Shown one piece after another: positions 17,775 through 26,800 of a DNA stretch of 64,000 nt. A program made the translations under genes and the position numbers. The stretch lies in assembly GCF_009908295.1 (NCBI RefSeq), contig NZ_JAAALO010000005.1, positions 543,077 through 607,076 of the forward strand, given 5' to 3'. The stretch comes from Micromonospora rubida (lineage in GTDB: Bacteria; Actinomycetota; Actinomycetes; Mycobacteriales; Micromonosporaceae). Each line of letters opens with the position of its first letter. Position 1 is the first letter of the stretch. Under the pieces are notes generated by a model that was not told the origin of the DNA, did no database searches, and saw only the letters and a program-made list of their open reading frames with translations.

Positions 17775-18959
17775 ATGCAGAAGCGCGCATTGATCGTGGG
17801 ATTGGGGATCGCGGGCATGGCCACGGCGATCGGGCTGCGCCGGGCCGGATGGGCGCCGGTGATCATCGAGCGGGCCCCGGAGCGCCGAATCGGCGGCTAT
17901 TTCATCGGCCTGCTTCCCGACGGCAGGCAAGCGGCCGACGACCTCGGCATCGCCGACTACCTGCACACCCGCACGCCGGACAGCGGGACCGTATGGTCCC
18001 TGAACCGCGCCGGGGCCCGCAGACCTGGTCTGGGCTTCCTCGACCTGCCCGGACGACCGAGCGCGGTGCTGCGCGGCGACATCGAAGCCGCGCTCTGGCG
18101 CGGGATCACCGAGCCGGCGGCGGGCGAGAGCGACATCGAGGTCCGCTACGCCACCACACCTGTGGAGATCGTCGAAGGCTACGACCGCGTGGAGGTACGG
18201 CTCAGCGACGCCGCCACCAGCACCCGGTACGACGAGTCCTTCGACCTCGTCATCGGCGCGGACGGGCTGCGGTCGAGCGTGCGCCAGATGGTGTTCGGCC
18301 CGCACGAGCGCTTCATGACGCACTGGAACGCGATGATCTGCGCCTTCCAGCTGCCCGAGCAGGTGCCCGGCTTCGCTCCGCAGGACAGCATCATCAGCGC
18401 CCGCTCCAAGCGGGCGGCGTGGGTGTTCGCGCTGGCCGACCGGGCACCGACGGCGCTACTGACCTACTGCACCAAGGACGTCGACGCCGAATTCACCGAT
18501 GAGCCAGTCGAGCGGCTGCGCACGGTCTACCAGGGCATGGACGATCCCCTGGTGCGGTACGTCCTGGACTCCCTGCCGCAGGCCACCGACTATCTGTTCG
18601 ACTCGGTGCACCAGGTGCGGATGCCGCGGTGGAGCCAGGGACGGGTGATGCTGCTCGGCGACGCGGCCTGGTGCCTGAACCTCTACTCAGGGATGGGAGC
18701 CAGCACGTCCCTCAAGGGCGGCGCTGAGCTCGGCCGGGCATTGCGAGAGAACCCCGACGACGTCAACGCCGCCATCGGCGTCTGGGAAGCCCTGCTGCGC
18801 CCGTACATCACCAAGCACCAGCGCAGTGCCCGCCTAAAACAGCAGATGCTGGTCCCGACGAACCGCTGCTTCGCGGCGATCCGCTCGCTCGTCGTGGACC
18901 CCGCCGCCCGGGTCCGGCGCCGCGCGGTCGTCCGGCAGGCCAGCCAGCTGGGCACCTGA
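17775..18959 (+). CDS. FAD-dependent monooxygenase (aromatic hydroxylase/TetX type)
   Basis: 394 aa. Group A flavin monooxygenase: N-terminal GxGxxG (ALIVGLGIAGMATAIGLRRAGW), the DG motif region (LVIGADGLRSSVR) and the GD motif (GRVMLLGDAAWCLNLYSGMGAS). The family hydroxylates aromatics or inactivates antibiotics such as tetracyclines. GAGGAG lies upstream of the ATG. MarR control and a quinone reductase neighbour suggest a detoxification role; substrate unknown. Confidence 0.88.
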   Translation: MQKRALIVGLGIAGMATAIGLRRAGWAPVIIERAPERRIGGYFIGLLPDGRQAADDLGIADYLHTRTPDSGTVWSLNRAGARRPGLGFLDLPGRPSAVLRGDIEAALWRGITEPAAGESDIEVRYATTPVEIVEGYDRVEVRLSDAATSTRYDESFDLVIGADGLRSSVRQMVFGPHERFMTHWNAMICAFQLPEQVPGFAPQDSIISARSKRAAWVFALADRAPTALLTYCTKDVDAEFTDEPVERLRTVYQGMDDPLVRYVLDSLPQATDYLFDSVHQVRMPRWSQGRVMLLGDAAWCLNLYSGMGASTSLKGGAELGRALRENPDDVNAAIGVWEALLRPYITKHQRSARLKQQMLVPTNRCFAAIRSLVVDPAARVRRRAVVRQASQLGT

Positions 18960-19102
18960 CCGGATCAGGCGGTACGAATCGCCGGGTGGTGTCCGCAAGA
19001 CGGGTGAAGAATTGCGACACAAGGTGTCAGGTTTTGGGTCGAGCATGGTGTCACCGGTCCACGTGGTCGTGGGCCGGGCATCACGGATAGACAAGGATCT
19101 TC

Positions 19103-19633
19103 ATGCGCGAAACGCCAGAAGAGCTCAATGAGCTTCAAACCCTCCTTGATGCCTCCCTCGCCCGCTCCACCTCGCACCTCCGCTCGATCATCAACAGCGA
19201 GCGCAGCCTTACCGCCGAGCAGCTCACCCAGGTTCTCACCGGCATGTGCACCCTCGCCCTGGCCACCGTGACGGCGAAGGGCGAGCCGCGGATCAGCGGC
19301 GTGGACGGGCACTTCCTGCACGGGAAGTGGCACTTCGGCACGGCGCGCGGCGCGGCCAAGGCGCGCCACCTCGCCGTCCGGTCCGCCGTCAGCGCCGCGC
19401 ACATGCGCGGCGAGGACCTGGGCGTGTTCACGCATGGCACGGTGGAAATTCTCAATCCCCAGGACGGCGAGCCGGCCGAGGACTGGCCGGACCTGCTCGC
19501 GTACTTCAAGGGCTTCTACGGCGAAGACTCCTTCGACTGGGACAACGACATTGTCTACTACCGTCTGCATCCGCACTGGATGACCGTCTACGCACCCGAC
19601 ATCGCGAAGCTCACCGCAACGTCCCGGTCCTGA
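19103..19633 (+). CDS. Pyridoxamine 5'-phosphate oxidase family protein
   Basis: 176 aa. Split-barrel FMN-binding fold: LALATVTAKGEPRISGVDGHFLHGKWHFGTARG, then HLAVRSAVSAAHMRGEDLGVFTHGTVEI. This branch contains F420- or FMN-dependent reductases as well as PNPOx proper; length and motifs do not decide between them. AAGGA lies upstream of the ATG. A separate transcript is likely, since 143 bp separates it from the monooxygenase. Repeat element copy B begins about 200 bp after its stop. Confidence 0.78.
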   Translation: MRETPEELNELQTLLDASLARSTSHLRSIINSERSLTAEQLTQVLTGMCTLALATVTAKGEPRISGVDGHFLHGKWHFGTARGAAKARHLAVRSAVSAAHMRGEDLGVFTHGTVEILNPQDGEPAEDWPDLLAYFKGFYGEDSFDWDNDIVYYRLHPHWMTVYAPDIAKLTATSRS

Positions 19634-19828
19634 TCCGCAGCACGGGCCGACCGGGCCCGGCCACGTGATGAGAGATCTGGTGAAGCGGCCACTACGCGAC
19701 GCCGTTGATGACGGCCTGTCCCGCGACCCCCGCTCCACGGTCGCGACGATCATCGATATCGACGGGCACCTGGGGCTGCTGTACTCGCGCCTTCCGGGCA
19801 CCGGCTCGGACCCGGCGGTCGGGAGGGT
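19634..19828. other. Intergenic segment before repeat copy B
   Basis: About 195 bp. A short plus-strand frame from 19668 reads into the repeat element with no family resemblance. No gene supported. Confidence 0.5.
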
Positions 19829-20290
19829 CTCCGGCTCGGCAGGCCCCAGGAGATGCGCGCGCTGCCGACACCATCGGCCCCCGCCGACTCGGCAGGGGTC
19901 GCCCCCTGCCGAGTCGTCCCCTGCCGAGTCGGCCTTGCCGAGTCGGACCCTGGCGAGTCGGACCCTGGCAGGACGGCCCCTGACAGGACAGCCTTCGCCG
20001 AGTCGGCCCACCCTCCGTCGGCCCCTATGGAGCTGCCCCGTTTGTGCTACCGATGGAGCGGGCGCGTAGACGGGGCAGCTCCATAGGGGCCGAAAGACAG
20101 GTCTCCGACCGAGTGCCGGGCGCAACCGTCAGGCTGCCACCCAACTGCCCGGTGCACGGGGCGGCATCGAGCGGCATGGCGGTGGCCTCCCGGGGCATTC
20201 GCGGGAGACCGGACATAGCGCAGGACCTGCGAGACCGAGGCCCTGCCCAGGATCTCGGGCCACCCTCAAGGAGCGGAACGGGATTCCCGC
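19829..20290. repeat. Dispersed palindromic element, copy B
   Basis: Full-length copy, in inverted orientation relative to copies A and C. The 23-bp perfect arms are 20019-20041 and 20070-20092 around a 28-nt loop. The right flank (20093-20290) aligns through CTCCCGGGGCATTCGCGGGA and CTCAAGGAGCGGAAC with the reverse complement of 48480-48702. The left flank aligns through GGCTCGGCAGGCCCCAGG with the reverse complement of the right part of copy C. Between left end and core lies a run of CGAGTCGG/CCTGCCGAGTCG repeats (about 19880-20010) that differs from the repeats at the same place in copy C. Confidence 0.88.
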
Positions 20291-20634
20291 AAGGCAGTTG
20301 AACGTCGGGTGGGATCGGACGCTCCGCGACTGTGCCGGGGCCCTGGGCAATTGACCAAGCGCTGGAGCTGACCGTCACCGAGGCCGTGGAGCAGTTCTCC
20401 GAGCCCCGGCAACTCGCAGAGACCCTGGGAACCGTGAACCGCGACGTAAGGGTGGACAACTCCCGGCTCGTCAATATCGATAGCCATTACCAGCGGCAGT
20501 GCTTCGTCGATTGCCGCAGTTGCCGCGGTGCCACCACTTGCCAGCCACCACCGCCTCCGCTACACAGGGGTCAGTAGGGAAAAGCGCCGCTACGACGACC
20601 AGTGTGATCCACCAACATGGATGGAGGCGCCTCG
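20291..20634. other. Intergenic segment after repeat copy B
   Basis: About 340 bp with short frames on both strands (for example 20332-20577 plus, 20266-20487 minus). None has a convincing ribosome site or family match. It may hold the promoter of the methyltransferase gene. Confidence 0.5.
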
Positions 20635-21429
20635 ATGGCGTTGATCCCTGCGGCTGGCGGCGGTTGTGGCGAGTCGTCGACGCCCTCATCGTCGATCCAG
20701 TCCCCGGGGCCGGCGAATTCCGACGTCGAATGGGACAGCTTCGACCCCCAGGCATACGTCCGGCACAACTACGCGGTGCTGCGTGCCGACGATCGTGAAA
20801 TCCTCCGCCGGACCAGGGACTTCTTCGCTGAGACGACACTCTCCGACGCGTGCTGTGTCGACGTCGGGTCGGGGGCGAACCTCTACCCGGCGCTGTCGCT
20901 GCTGCCCATCGCGCGCACGCTCGACCTGTGTGATTGGTCGGCGTCGAACGTGCGCTGGCTGAGCACGCAGATCGCCAGCTACGACGAGCTCTGGGACCCG
21001 TACTGGCAGGTGTGCGCGGAGCACCCGGCGTACTCGGCGGTAACCGACCCGCGGGGCCGTCTGGCTCAGGTGGGCCGGGTGCTGCGGACCAGTGTCTTCG
21101 ACCTGCCCAGGTGCGCCTGGGACGCCGGCACGATGTTCTTCGTGGCCTGCTCCATATCGGCCAACCAGGCGGAAGCCGAGCACGCCATCGGCAGCTTCCT
21201 GCACGCGCTGCGGCCTGACTCGCCCTTCGTCGTGACGGTCATGCTCGGTTCCCGCGGCTACCACGTCGGCGAGCACCTGTTCCCGGCCGTGGCGCTGCAG
21301 CGCGCCGAGGTGGTTGCCAGCATCGCGACCAGCGCGTACGACCTGGACGTCCACGAGGTCCGGCCCCGGACGCCCCTGCGGGACGGATATCTGAGCATGC
21401 TGCTGGCCACCGGCCGCAGCCGCGGTTAG
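20635..21429 (+). CDS. SCO2525-family SAM-dependent methyltransferase
   Basis: 264 aa. NNMT/PNMT/TEMT-like class I methyltransferase: SAM-binding motif I CVDVGSGANLYPALSLLP, acidic motif II LDLCDWSASNVRWL, post-I region FFVACSISANQAEAEHAI. It fits what I know as the SCO2525 family, usually encoded beside SCO2521-SCO2524 genes; those relatives are present here 7-12 kb away. I chose the ATG at 20635 because GGAGG lies 7 nt upstream; an ATG at 20617 would add six residues. It ends 9 bp from the stop of the convergent SLOG gene. Confidence 0.78.
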   Translation: MALIPAAGGGCGESSTPSSSIQSPGPANSDVEWDSFDPQAYVRHNYAVLRADDREILRRTRDFFAETTLSDACCVDVGSGANLYPALSLLPIARTLDLCDWSASNVRWLSTQIASYDELWDPYWQVCAEHPAYSAVTDPRGRLAQVGRVLRTSVFDLPRCAWDAGTMFFVACSISANQAEAEHAIGSFLHALRPDSPFVVTVMLGSRGYHVGEHLFPAVALQRAEVVASIATSAYDLDVHEVRPRTPLRDGYLSMLLATGRSRG

Positions 21430-21438
21430 GGCACCACG

Positions 21439-21951
21439 TCAGTCGCCGGCATTCGTCCGGCGGGCGCCGACGGGCCAGAGGATCGTAATCGGGACACCCT
21501 GCTGCCGCGCCCAGTCGACGGTCCGGTCGGTCGCCGCCGCGTGGCAGCCCGGATCACCGTCCCAGACCGCCACGAGTCGCTGAACCCGTCGCACCAGTTC
21601 CCGGTTGGCGGCCACGTAGGCGGCCGTGCCGGAGCGGTCGTAGCCGGGGTGGACGACCGCAGCCGCCCGAGCGAGCAGCTCGTCGAAGGTCGCTCGGTTC
21701 TCCGGGGCGATCACGGCGGTGCGGTAGTCCCGGGCGGGCAGGATCACCTCGTACGTGCCGCCCATGTCCAGTAGCGTGCGCGCGAAGACCTGGTCGGCCC
21801 CGGCGGCCAGGCAGGTTACGCCGTGCACCGGACGGTCGCTGATCCGCCGCAACTCGACGCGGAGCGCGTCGGCGACGAGCAACTCGGTGTCGCGGGTCAG
21901 GTTGATGTGCCCGGCTATGCCGACGCGCACCGGTGCGGATTCAGTCGGCAT
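21439..21951 (-). CDS. SLOG-superfamily Rossmann protein
   Basis: 170 aa. SLOG/LOG-like fold: VRVGIAGHINLT at the first strand, GVTCLAAGADQVFARTLLDMG as the glycine-rich nucleotide loop, VILPARDY, and a late LVAVWDG followed by GVPITILWP. SLOG proteins bind or process nucleotide-derived ligands and are proposed sensors in bacterial conflict systems. Its ATG at 21951 lies 11 bp inside the end of the RyR/TrkA gene, so the two are coupled. Ligand unknown. Confidence 0.75.
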   Translation of the reverse strand: MPTESAPVRVGIAGHINLTRDTELLVADALRVELRRISDRPVHGVTCLAAGADQVFARTLLDMGGTYEVILPARDYRTAVIAPENRATFDELLARAAAVVHPGYDRSGTAAYVAANRELVRRVQRLVAVWDGDPGCHAAATDRTVDWARQQGVPITILWPVGARRTNAGD

Positions 21952-23749
21952 CCCCCGGTCCTTCCCGCTGCTTGGGCACCGCGGGCGCCAGCCGGATCAG
22001 CTCGAACCCGCTGTCGGAGAGCACGTCGGGCAGGGCCCGGATCTCCGCGCGGTTCTGCTCCTGGACGTCGAGGGGCAGCGCGTCCCATGGCCGCAGGGCG
22101 GGATGCCGCCGCCGGACGTCGTCGCGGAACTCGCCGTGCGTCCAGCCCTCCCCGCGCCGTTCCCGGCACCACCGTTCGTGTTCGAGGCGGGCGAGTTCCT
22201 CGATCCGGTCGTCGATGGCCTCTCCGGCGGCGGAAGCGTCGCCGGTGCCGCCACGCCGGGGCGCCACGACGCACCCGAGGTTATGCAGCTTGGCGGCGAT
22301 GTCCTGGACGTGGGCCCGGTTGGCCCGTCGCAGCGACTCGGGCAGTCGCGACCAGCCCACCATCGCAGGCGCGCCGCCGGGGCGCAGCCCGGCACCCTGC
22401 TGTGCCTGGAGGTACCGCTCGTGGATCAGCCGGGCCAGCCGCTCGGTGAGGTCCTCGGCGATCAGCCGGGCATCGCAGGCGTGAGTCAACACCGGATAGA
22501 GGCGGAGCTTGCCGTGTACTTCGTCGAGCAGATCGTGGCGGGCATCGCCGTGGAAGGCGGCGGCAAGCGCTGCCTGCCGGTAGACCGGAACGAAGACCGA
22601 ACTATCCGCGCTCTGCCAGAGGGCGGGCGTGTCCAGCACGAACTGCAGCCCGTTGGTCTCGTCCGGGGCGCAGATGTAGATGCGGTCGTAGCGGCGGCGG
22701 TCGAGCCGGTCGAACCTCGCGAGCCGGTCGAGCTCCAGATCGTACGCGGTGATCTCGCAGGTGGCGGTCAGGAACGGATAGCGCGACGCCACGGCGGCGA
22801 GTTCGGTGCTGGCGTCCGGGGCCGCCAGGTCCACCCGCAGCGGGGCCGGCAGGTGGCCGGCCGGGGTGTCGGCCAGGCGTGCCCGCCAGTGCCGGGCGGT
22901 TTCCACCAGGAGGGTCCGGCGGAAGCTGCCGGTGCCGGCGATGAGCACCCTCGCGGGCCGGCCGCTGGGGCGCGGCAGCGGGTGGTGTCGGTGCAGTGCG
23001 CGGGCCGCGACGTCGTCGACGTGGAAGTAGTCCAGCCGCAGCCGACTGAATCCGACGGCGCCGAGCCGTCGGGCCTGCAGGGACAGGCACATCTCGGAGT
23101 CGTGGACCAGTACGTAGACCCGGGGTGGTTGCCGGCGGTCCTGGATGAGGCGGCTGGCGGTGTTGGCGATCGCGTGGTTGCGGTCGTCGTCCTCGCTGCA
23201 CACGTAGACGGTGTGGGCCCGGGACAGGCCGGCGCCGCGCAACACCGCGGGGCTGGCCGGGTCGCCGATGACACCGAGATAGCGGCGTAGGCGGTACTCC
23301 AGCGGTCCGAACGGTACGGAGCGCACCACGACCACGCGTTCGCCGTCGGCGAAGAGCCGGTCGGCGAGCATGTGGGCGAACTGGGAGTCGCCGCAGACCA
23401 GGACGTGGTTGCGGGCCCGCCGGGCCCGCAGGCGGCGGCTCTCGGCGGCCAACAGCAGCCGGCTTGCCTCGGCCACGGCGAGCAGGGTGAACAGCGGGGC
23501 GGCGAACCGGGCGACCTGCAGTTGCCACGGGTAGGGCCCGGGGTCCTGAAAGGGTTCGGCGCCGAGAACGAAGAGCTGCAAATCGTAGTAGAACACGTCG
23601 TACGGATTGTGCGCGGTGTCGGGCCGGGACTCAAGCAGGCGCTCGAAGCCGACGTAGCCGAGAATGAAGGCGCCCAGTCCGATGAATCCGAAAACGACTC
23701 GCAGCCACCATACGGCCAGGCGGGACGAGCCAGCGGCCGGGTCTGTCAT
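21941..23749 (-). CDS. Membrane TrkA-N protein with C-terminal RyR domain
   Basis: 602 aa. Two N-terminal membrane helices (about 12-35 and 78-100) flank a short extracytoplasmic loop. A TrkA-N/RCK NAD-binding domain follows (NHVLVCGDSQFAHMLADRL), then a second Rossmann-like segment (ARVLIAGTGSFRRTLLVETARHW). The C-terminal 80 residues match the bacterial RyR domain (LARLEHERWCRERRGEGW, then HPALRPWDAL). The layout resembles a K+ channel gating module without an obvious pore filter. RyR and SLOG domains are reported together in nucleotide-sensing conflict systems. ATG at 23749; 117 bp separates it from the NACHT gene. Confidence 0.78.
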   Translation of the reverse strand: MTDPAAGSSRLAVWWLRVVFGFIGLGAFILGYVGFERLLESRPDTAHNPYDVFYYDLQLFVLGAEPFQDPGPYPWQLQVARFAAPLFTLLAVAEASRLLLAAESRRLRARRARNHVLVCGDSQFAHMLADRLFADGERVVVVRSVPFGPLEYRLRRYLGVIGDPASPAVLRGAGLSRAHTVYVCSEDDDRNHAIANTASRLIQDRRQPPRVYVLVHDSEMCLSLQARRLGAVGFSRLRLDYFHVDDVAARALHRHHPLPRPSGRPARVLIAGTGSFRRTLLVETARHWRARLADTPAGHLPAPLRVDLAAPDASTELAAVASRYPFLTATCEITAYDLELDRLARFDRLDRRRYDRIYICAPDETNGLQFVLDTPALWQSADSSVFVPVYRQAALAAAFHGDARHDLLDEVHGKLRLYPVLTHACDARLIAEDLTERLARLIHERYLQAQQGAGLRPGGAPAMVGWSRLPESLRRANRAHVQDIAAKLHNLGCVVAPRRGGTGDASAAGEAIDDRIEELARLEHERWCRERRGEGWTHGEFRDDVRRRHPALRPWDALPLDVQEQNRAEIRALPDVLSDSGFELIRLAPAVPKQREGPGDAD

Positions 23750-23866
23750 GAGTCATATGGTATTTGACGGGATCGATACAACCGGGCTCGGCGCGTACAA
23801 TCCGACGCCCCCGACCTGTTCATCGGCGTCGCCACCAACGCCGGCCGGGCGAGCGGGCGGGCCCGG

Positions 23867-26800
23867 TCACGGGAAGTCGTCGGGCCCGGTGTCAGGCAGC
23901 GCGGCAAGCAGTTGCCCGGCCAGCCGCCGTACGGTGCCGTCGTCCTCCTGATGGGCGAGCCGCAGGAGCACGTCGCGGGTGCGGGCGTCGCCGCAGTAGT
24001 GCCGGGTCAGCGCGAGCAGCGCGGTGCGCCGGATCTCCCAGTCGTTGTCGTCGGCCAGTCGTAGCAGCAGGTCCGGGTCGGCCAGCGTGGCTCCCAGCTG
24101 CTCCACGGCCCGGCGCCGGACCTCGAGGGCCGGGTCGTCGCGGACCAACCCCACCAGCAGCACCCGGACCTCCGGGTCCGCCCCGAAGTGCGTGCCGAGC
24201 GCGGCGGCGATGCGGGCGCGGATCGCCGGGTCCTGGTCAGCCAGGCGGCGCATCAGCCGCAGGGTCACCGCCATGGATGCCGCCCCCTGCTCGGTCAGGC
24301 AGCGCACCGCCGCGTCGAACACCGTGGGGTCGGTGTCCGACTCGACGCACTCCAGCAGCACGTCGGTCACCACATCGGGGCTCCCGTGCTTGCAGAGAGC
24401 CTGCACGGCGGCCAGTCGGATGCCGACGTAGCTGTCCCGGCGGGCCCGCCGGCACAGCGTCTCCACCAGGCCGTCGGTCTCGCCGTACCGGGCCAGCGCC
24501 TGGGCGGCCGCGCGCAGCACGTTCGGGTCCGGGTCCCGACTTGCCTGTTCGGCCAGGCACGCCAGCACCTCAGGGTCGGGCGGGTCGGCGAGGTGGGCCA
24601 GGCGGAGGGTGACCCGCAACCGGACGATCGGGTCCCGCTCCTGGGAGGCGCGGCTGATGAGCAGATCACGAGTCGCGTCGCCGCGCGGCGGACGGGCGGT
24701 GAGCAGGTCGACCGCCGCGAGCCGGACGCTGGCGGTCGGATCGCGGCGAGCTCGTTCCAGCAGCAGTTCTCCGGTGCGGTGGTCCGGGTACGCCTCAACC
24801 AGCGCGCGCACCGCGGCGAGGCGAACCGTCGCGTCCTCGTCGGCACGAGCCGCGTGCCTGGCCACGTTCCATCCGGTGTCGTCGGCGCGGTCCCGGTCGA
24901 TCAGCGCGGCCACGGCGGCTGCCCGCACCGCGGCGTCCTCGTCCTGCTCGATCCGATCGATCAGCCGGGCTCGGCAGCGCCCCTCCGGGTCAGCTACGAG
25001 CGCCAGCCGCTGCACGGCCACCGCGCGGATCCGCGCGGAGGTGTCGGCGCAGGCCAGCTTCAGCAACAGCTCGGTGCTCTCCGGGCTGGCCCGCCCGGGC
25101 AGCAGCTCGGTCACTACGCAACGCCGCACCTCGTCCGGGGCGTCGCCGGTCACCCGCCGCAGCGCCCCCGCGCGGGCGGTCTCGGCGTGATCCGGCAGGG
25201 TCAGCAGCCCTTTCAGCGCGCACTGCACCACGCCGGGGTCGGTGTCGGTCGTCAGCAACCGTTGCAGTGTCCCAGCTGCGCCCGGCAGGGTGGCGCAGCG
25301 CGTGGCGAGCACGTCGGCGGCGGCCCGCCGCACCGCGGCGGCGGGGTCTTCGGTGGCCCTGGCCAGCACCTGGCGGGCATCCTCGGCCAGCTCGGTCCGG
25401 CCGCCGAGCGACTGCACGGCCAGCGCGCGCACCGCGACATCGGGTGAGTCGGCGAGGTCGCGCGGCACGTCGACGTAATCGACGTCGGTGCCGAAGTGCG
25501 CGACCAGCGCCCGTACGGCGGCCTGCCGCACCGCGGTGGAGACCTCGACCTGCGCCTGGGCGAGCAGCAGGTCCCGGCAGCGGCGGCGGCTGCGGCCGGT
25601 GATGTCCGGCCGCCCGGCGGTCTCGGCCAGTCCCGCGACCAGGGTGAGGTGGGCCTGCCGCTCGCGGCCCTGCCCGAGCTCCCGGACCAGCAGTTGCGTC
25701 AGCTGCTCGTCGGCGGCGGAGAGCACCGCGGCGATCCGGGTGGCGAACGCGGAGCCGGAGCGCCAACTGCTCCGCACCCCGCGACGGCGGTACCACTGTA
25801 GGAAGGCGTCGCGGCCGGGCCAGCTGGGCCCGAGCACCCGGATCGAGGAGAGCAGCTCCTGCTCGGTGAGCTCCACCAGGTTGGGGTCGTCGGCGGAGAT
25901 GCCGTGTTCGATCAACCGCACGACCTGGCACAGCACCGCGTCGCCCGCGCCGGCCAGCTCGGCGGGCTGCGCCGCCTCCGCCACACACTGCGCGGCCAGC
26001 ACCAGGTGCCATGGCGGGCCGGTCAAGTTCAGCGGTGGCCAGGGCTGGTTGGCTTCGGTGGCGAGCAGGGTGACCAGATCATTGGCGGCCCGGGCGGGCA
26101 GGGCGCTGGCGACCAGCCGGAGCACCTCCCGCCAGGACGGGTCGGCCCAGTGCTCCCGGAACAGCGCGCGCAGTTGGTCGAGGCCCCAGGCGTCCGGATC
26201 ATGCTCGAACCTGTCCACGATCTCCTCAGCGCAGAAGAACTCCAGGAACGTGCGGTGCACGAACCCGAACAGCCGCAACCCGTACCGTTCCAGGATGAAG
26301 CTTCGCTGCCGCAATTGGTCGATCATCGAGTAGGCCAGGGTGAGCGCCCGCTCGTTGTCAAAACCGTAGAATGTGACGAGGTGGTCCCGGAAGATGCGGG
26401 CCAATTCGTCGGATTCGACGTAGTTTCCGGCGGGACCGGACCCCCGAAACTGCATTCGATACGCCAGGTGGCGCACCAGCCGGCGCTTCGCCTGCAGATC
26501 CAGCTGCGGCACGTCGCCGTGGCTCTCCCGCAGTTGTTTGGTCACGTCCCACTCGGAGATCAGTACGTCGGTGACGTGCTCGTAGAGCCGGCGCCGGTTG
26601 CGGGGCAGCGGGTGGCCCCGGCCGACGATCGCCATGAGCATCAGCAGCAACGGGTTGCCGGCGATCTCGTGCATCTCCCGGGAACTGTGCACCACGTCGA
26701 GGATCTGTCGCCGCTGCCGGTCCGCCTCCGCCGCCGGTGTGGGCATCACGTAGCGGTACCAGTTGCCGAGGAACCGGGCGATCCGCTCGTCGTCGAGATC

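Noticed and set aside
18965..20125. Minus-strand frame across the PNPOx-like gene and repeat copy B
   Set aside because: It is antisense to a well-supported gene and then reads the palindrome; frames through the element occur on both strands and are not conserved as protein.
20266..20577. Short frames on both strands after repeat copy B
   Set aside because: No ribosome site, no family similarity and overlap with each other.
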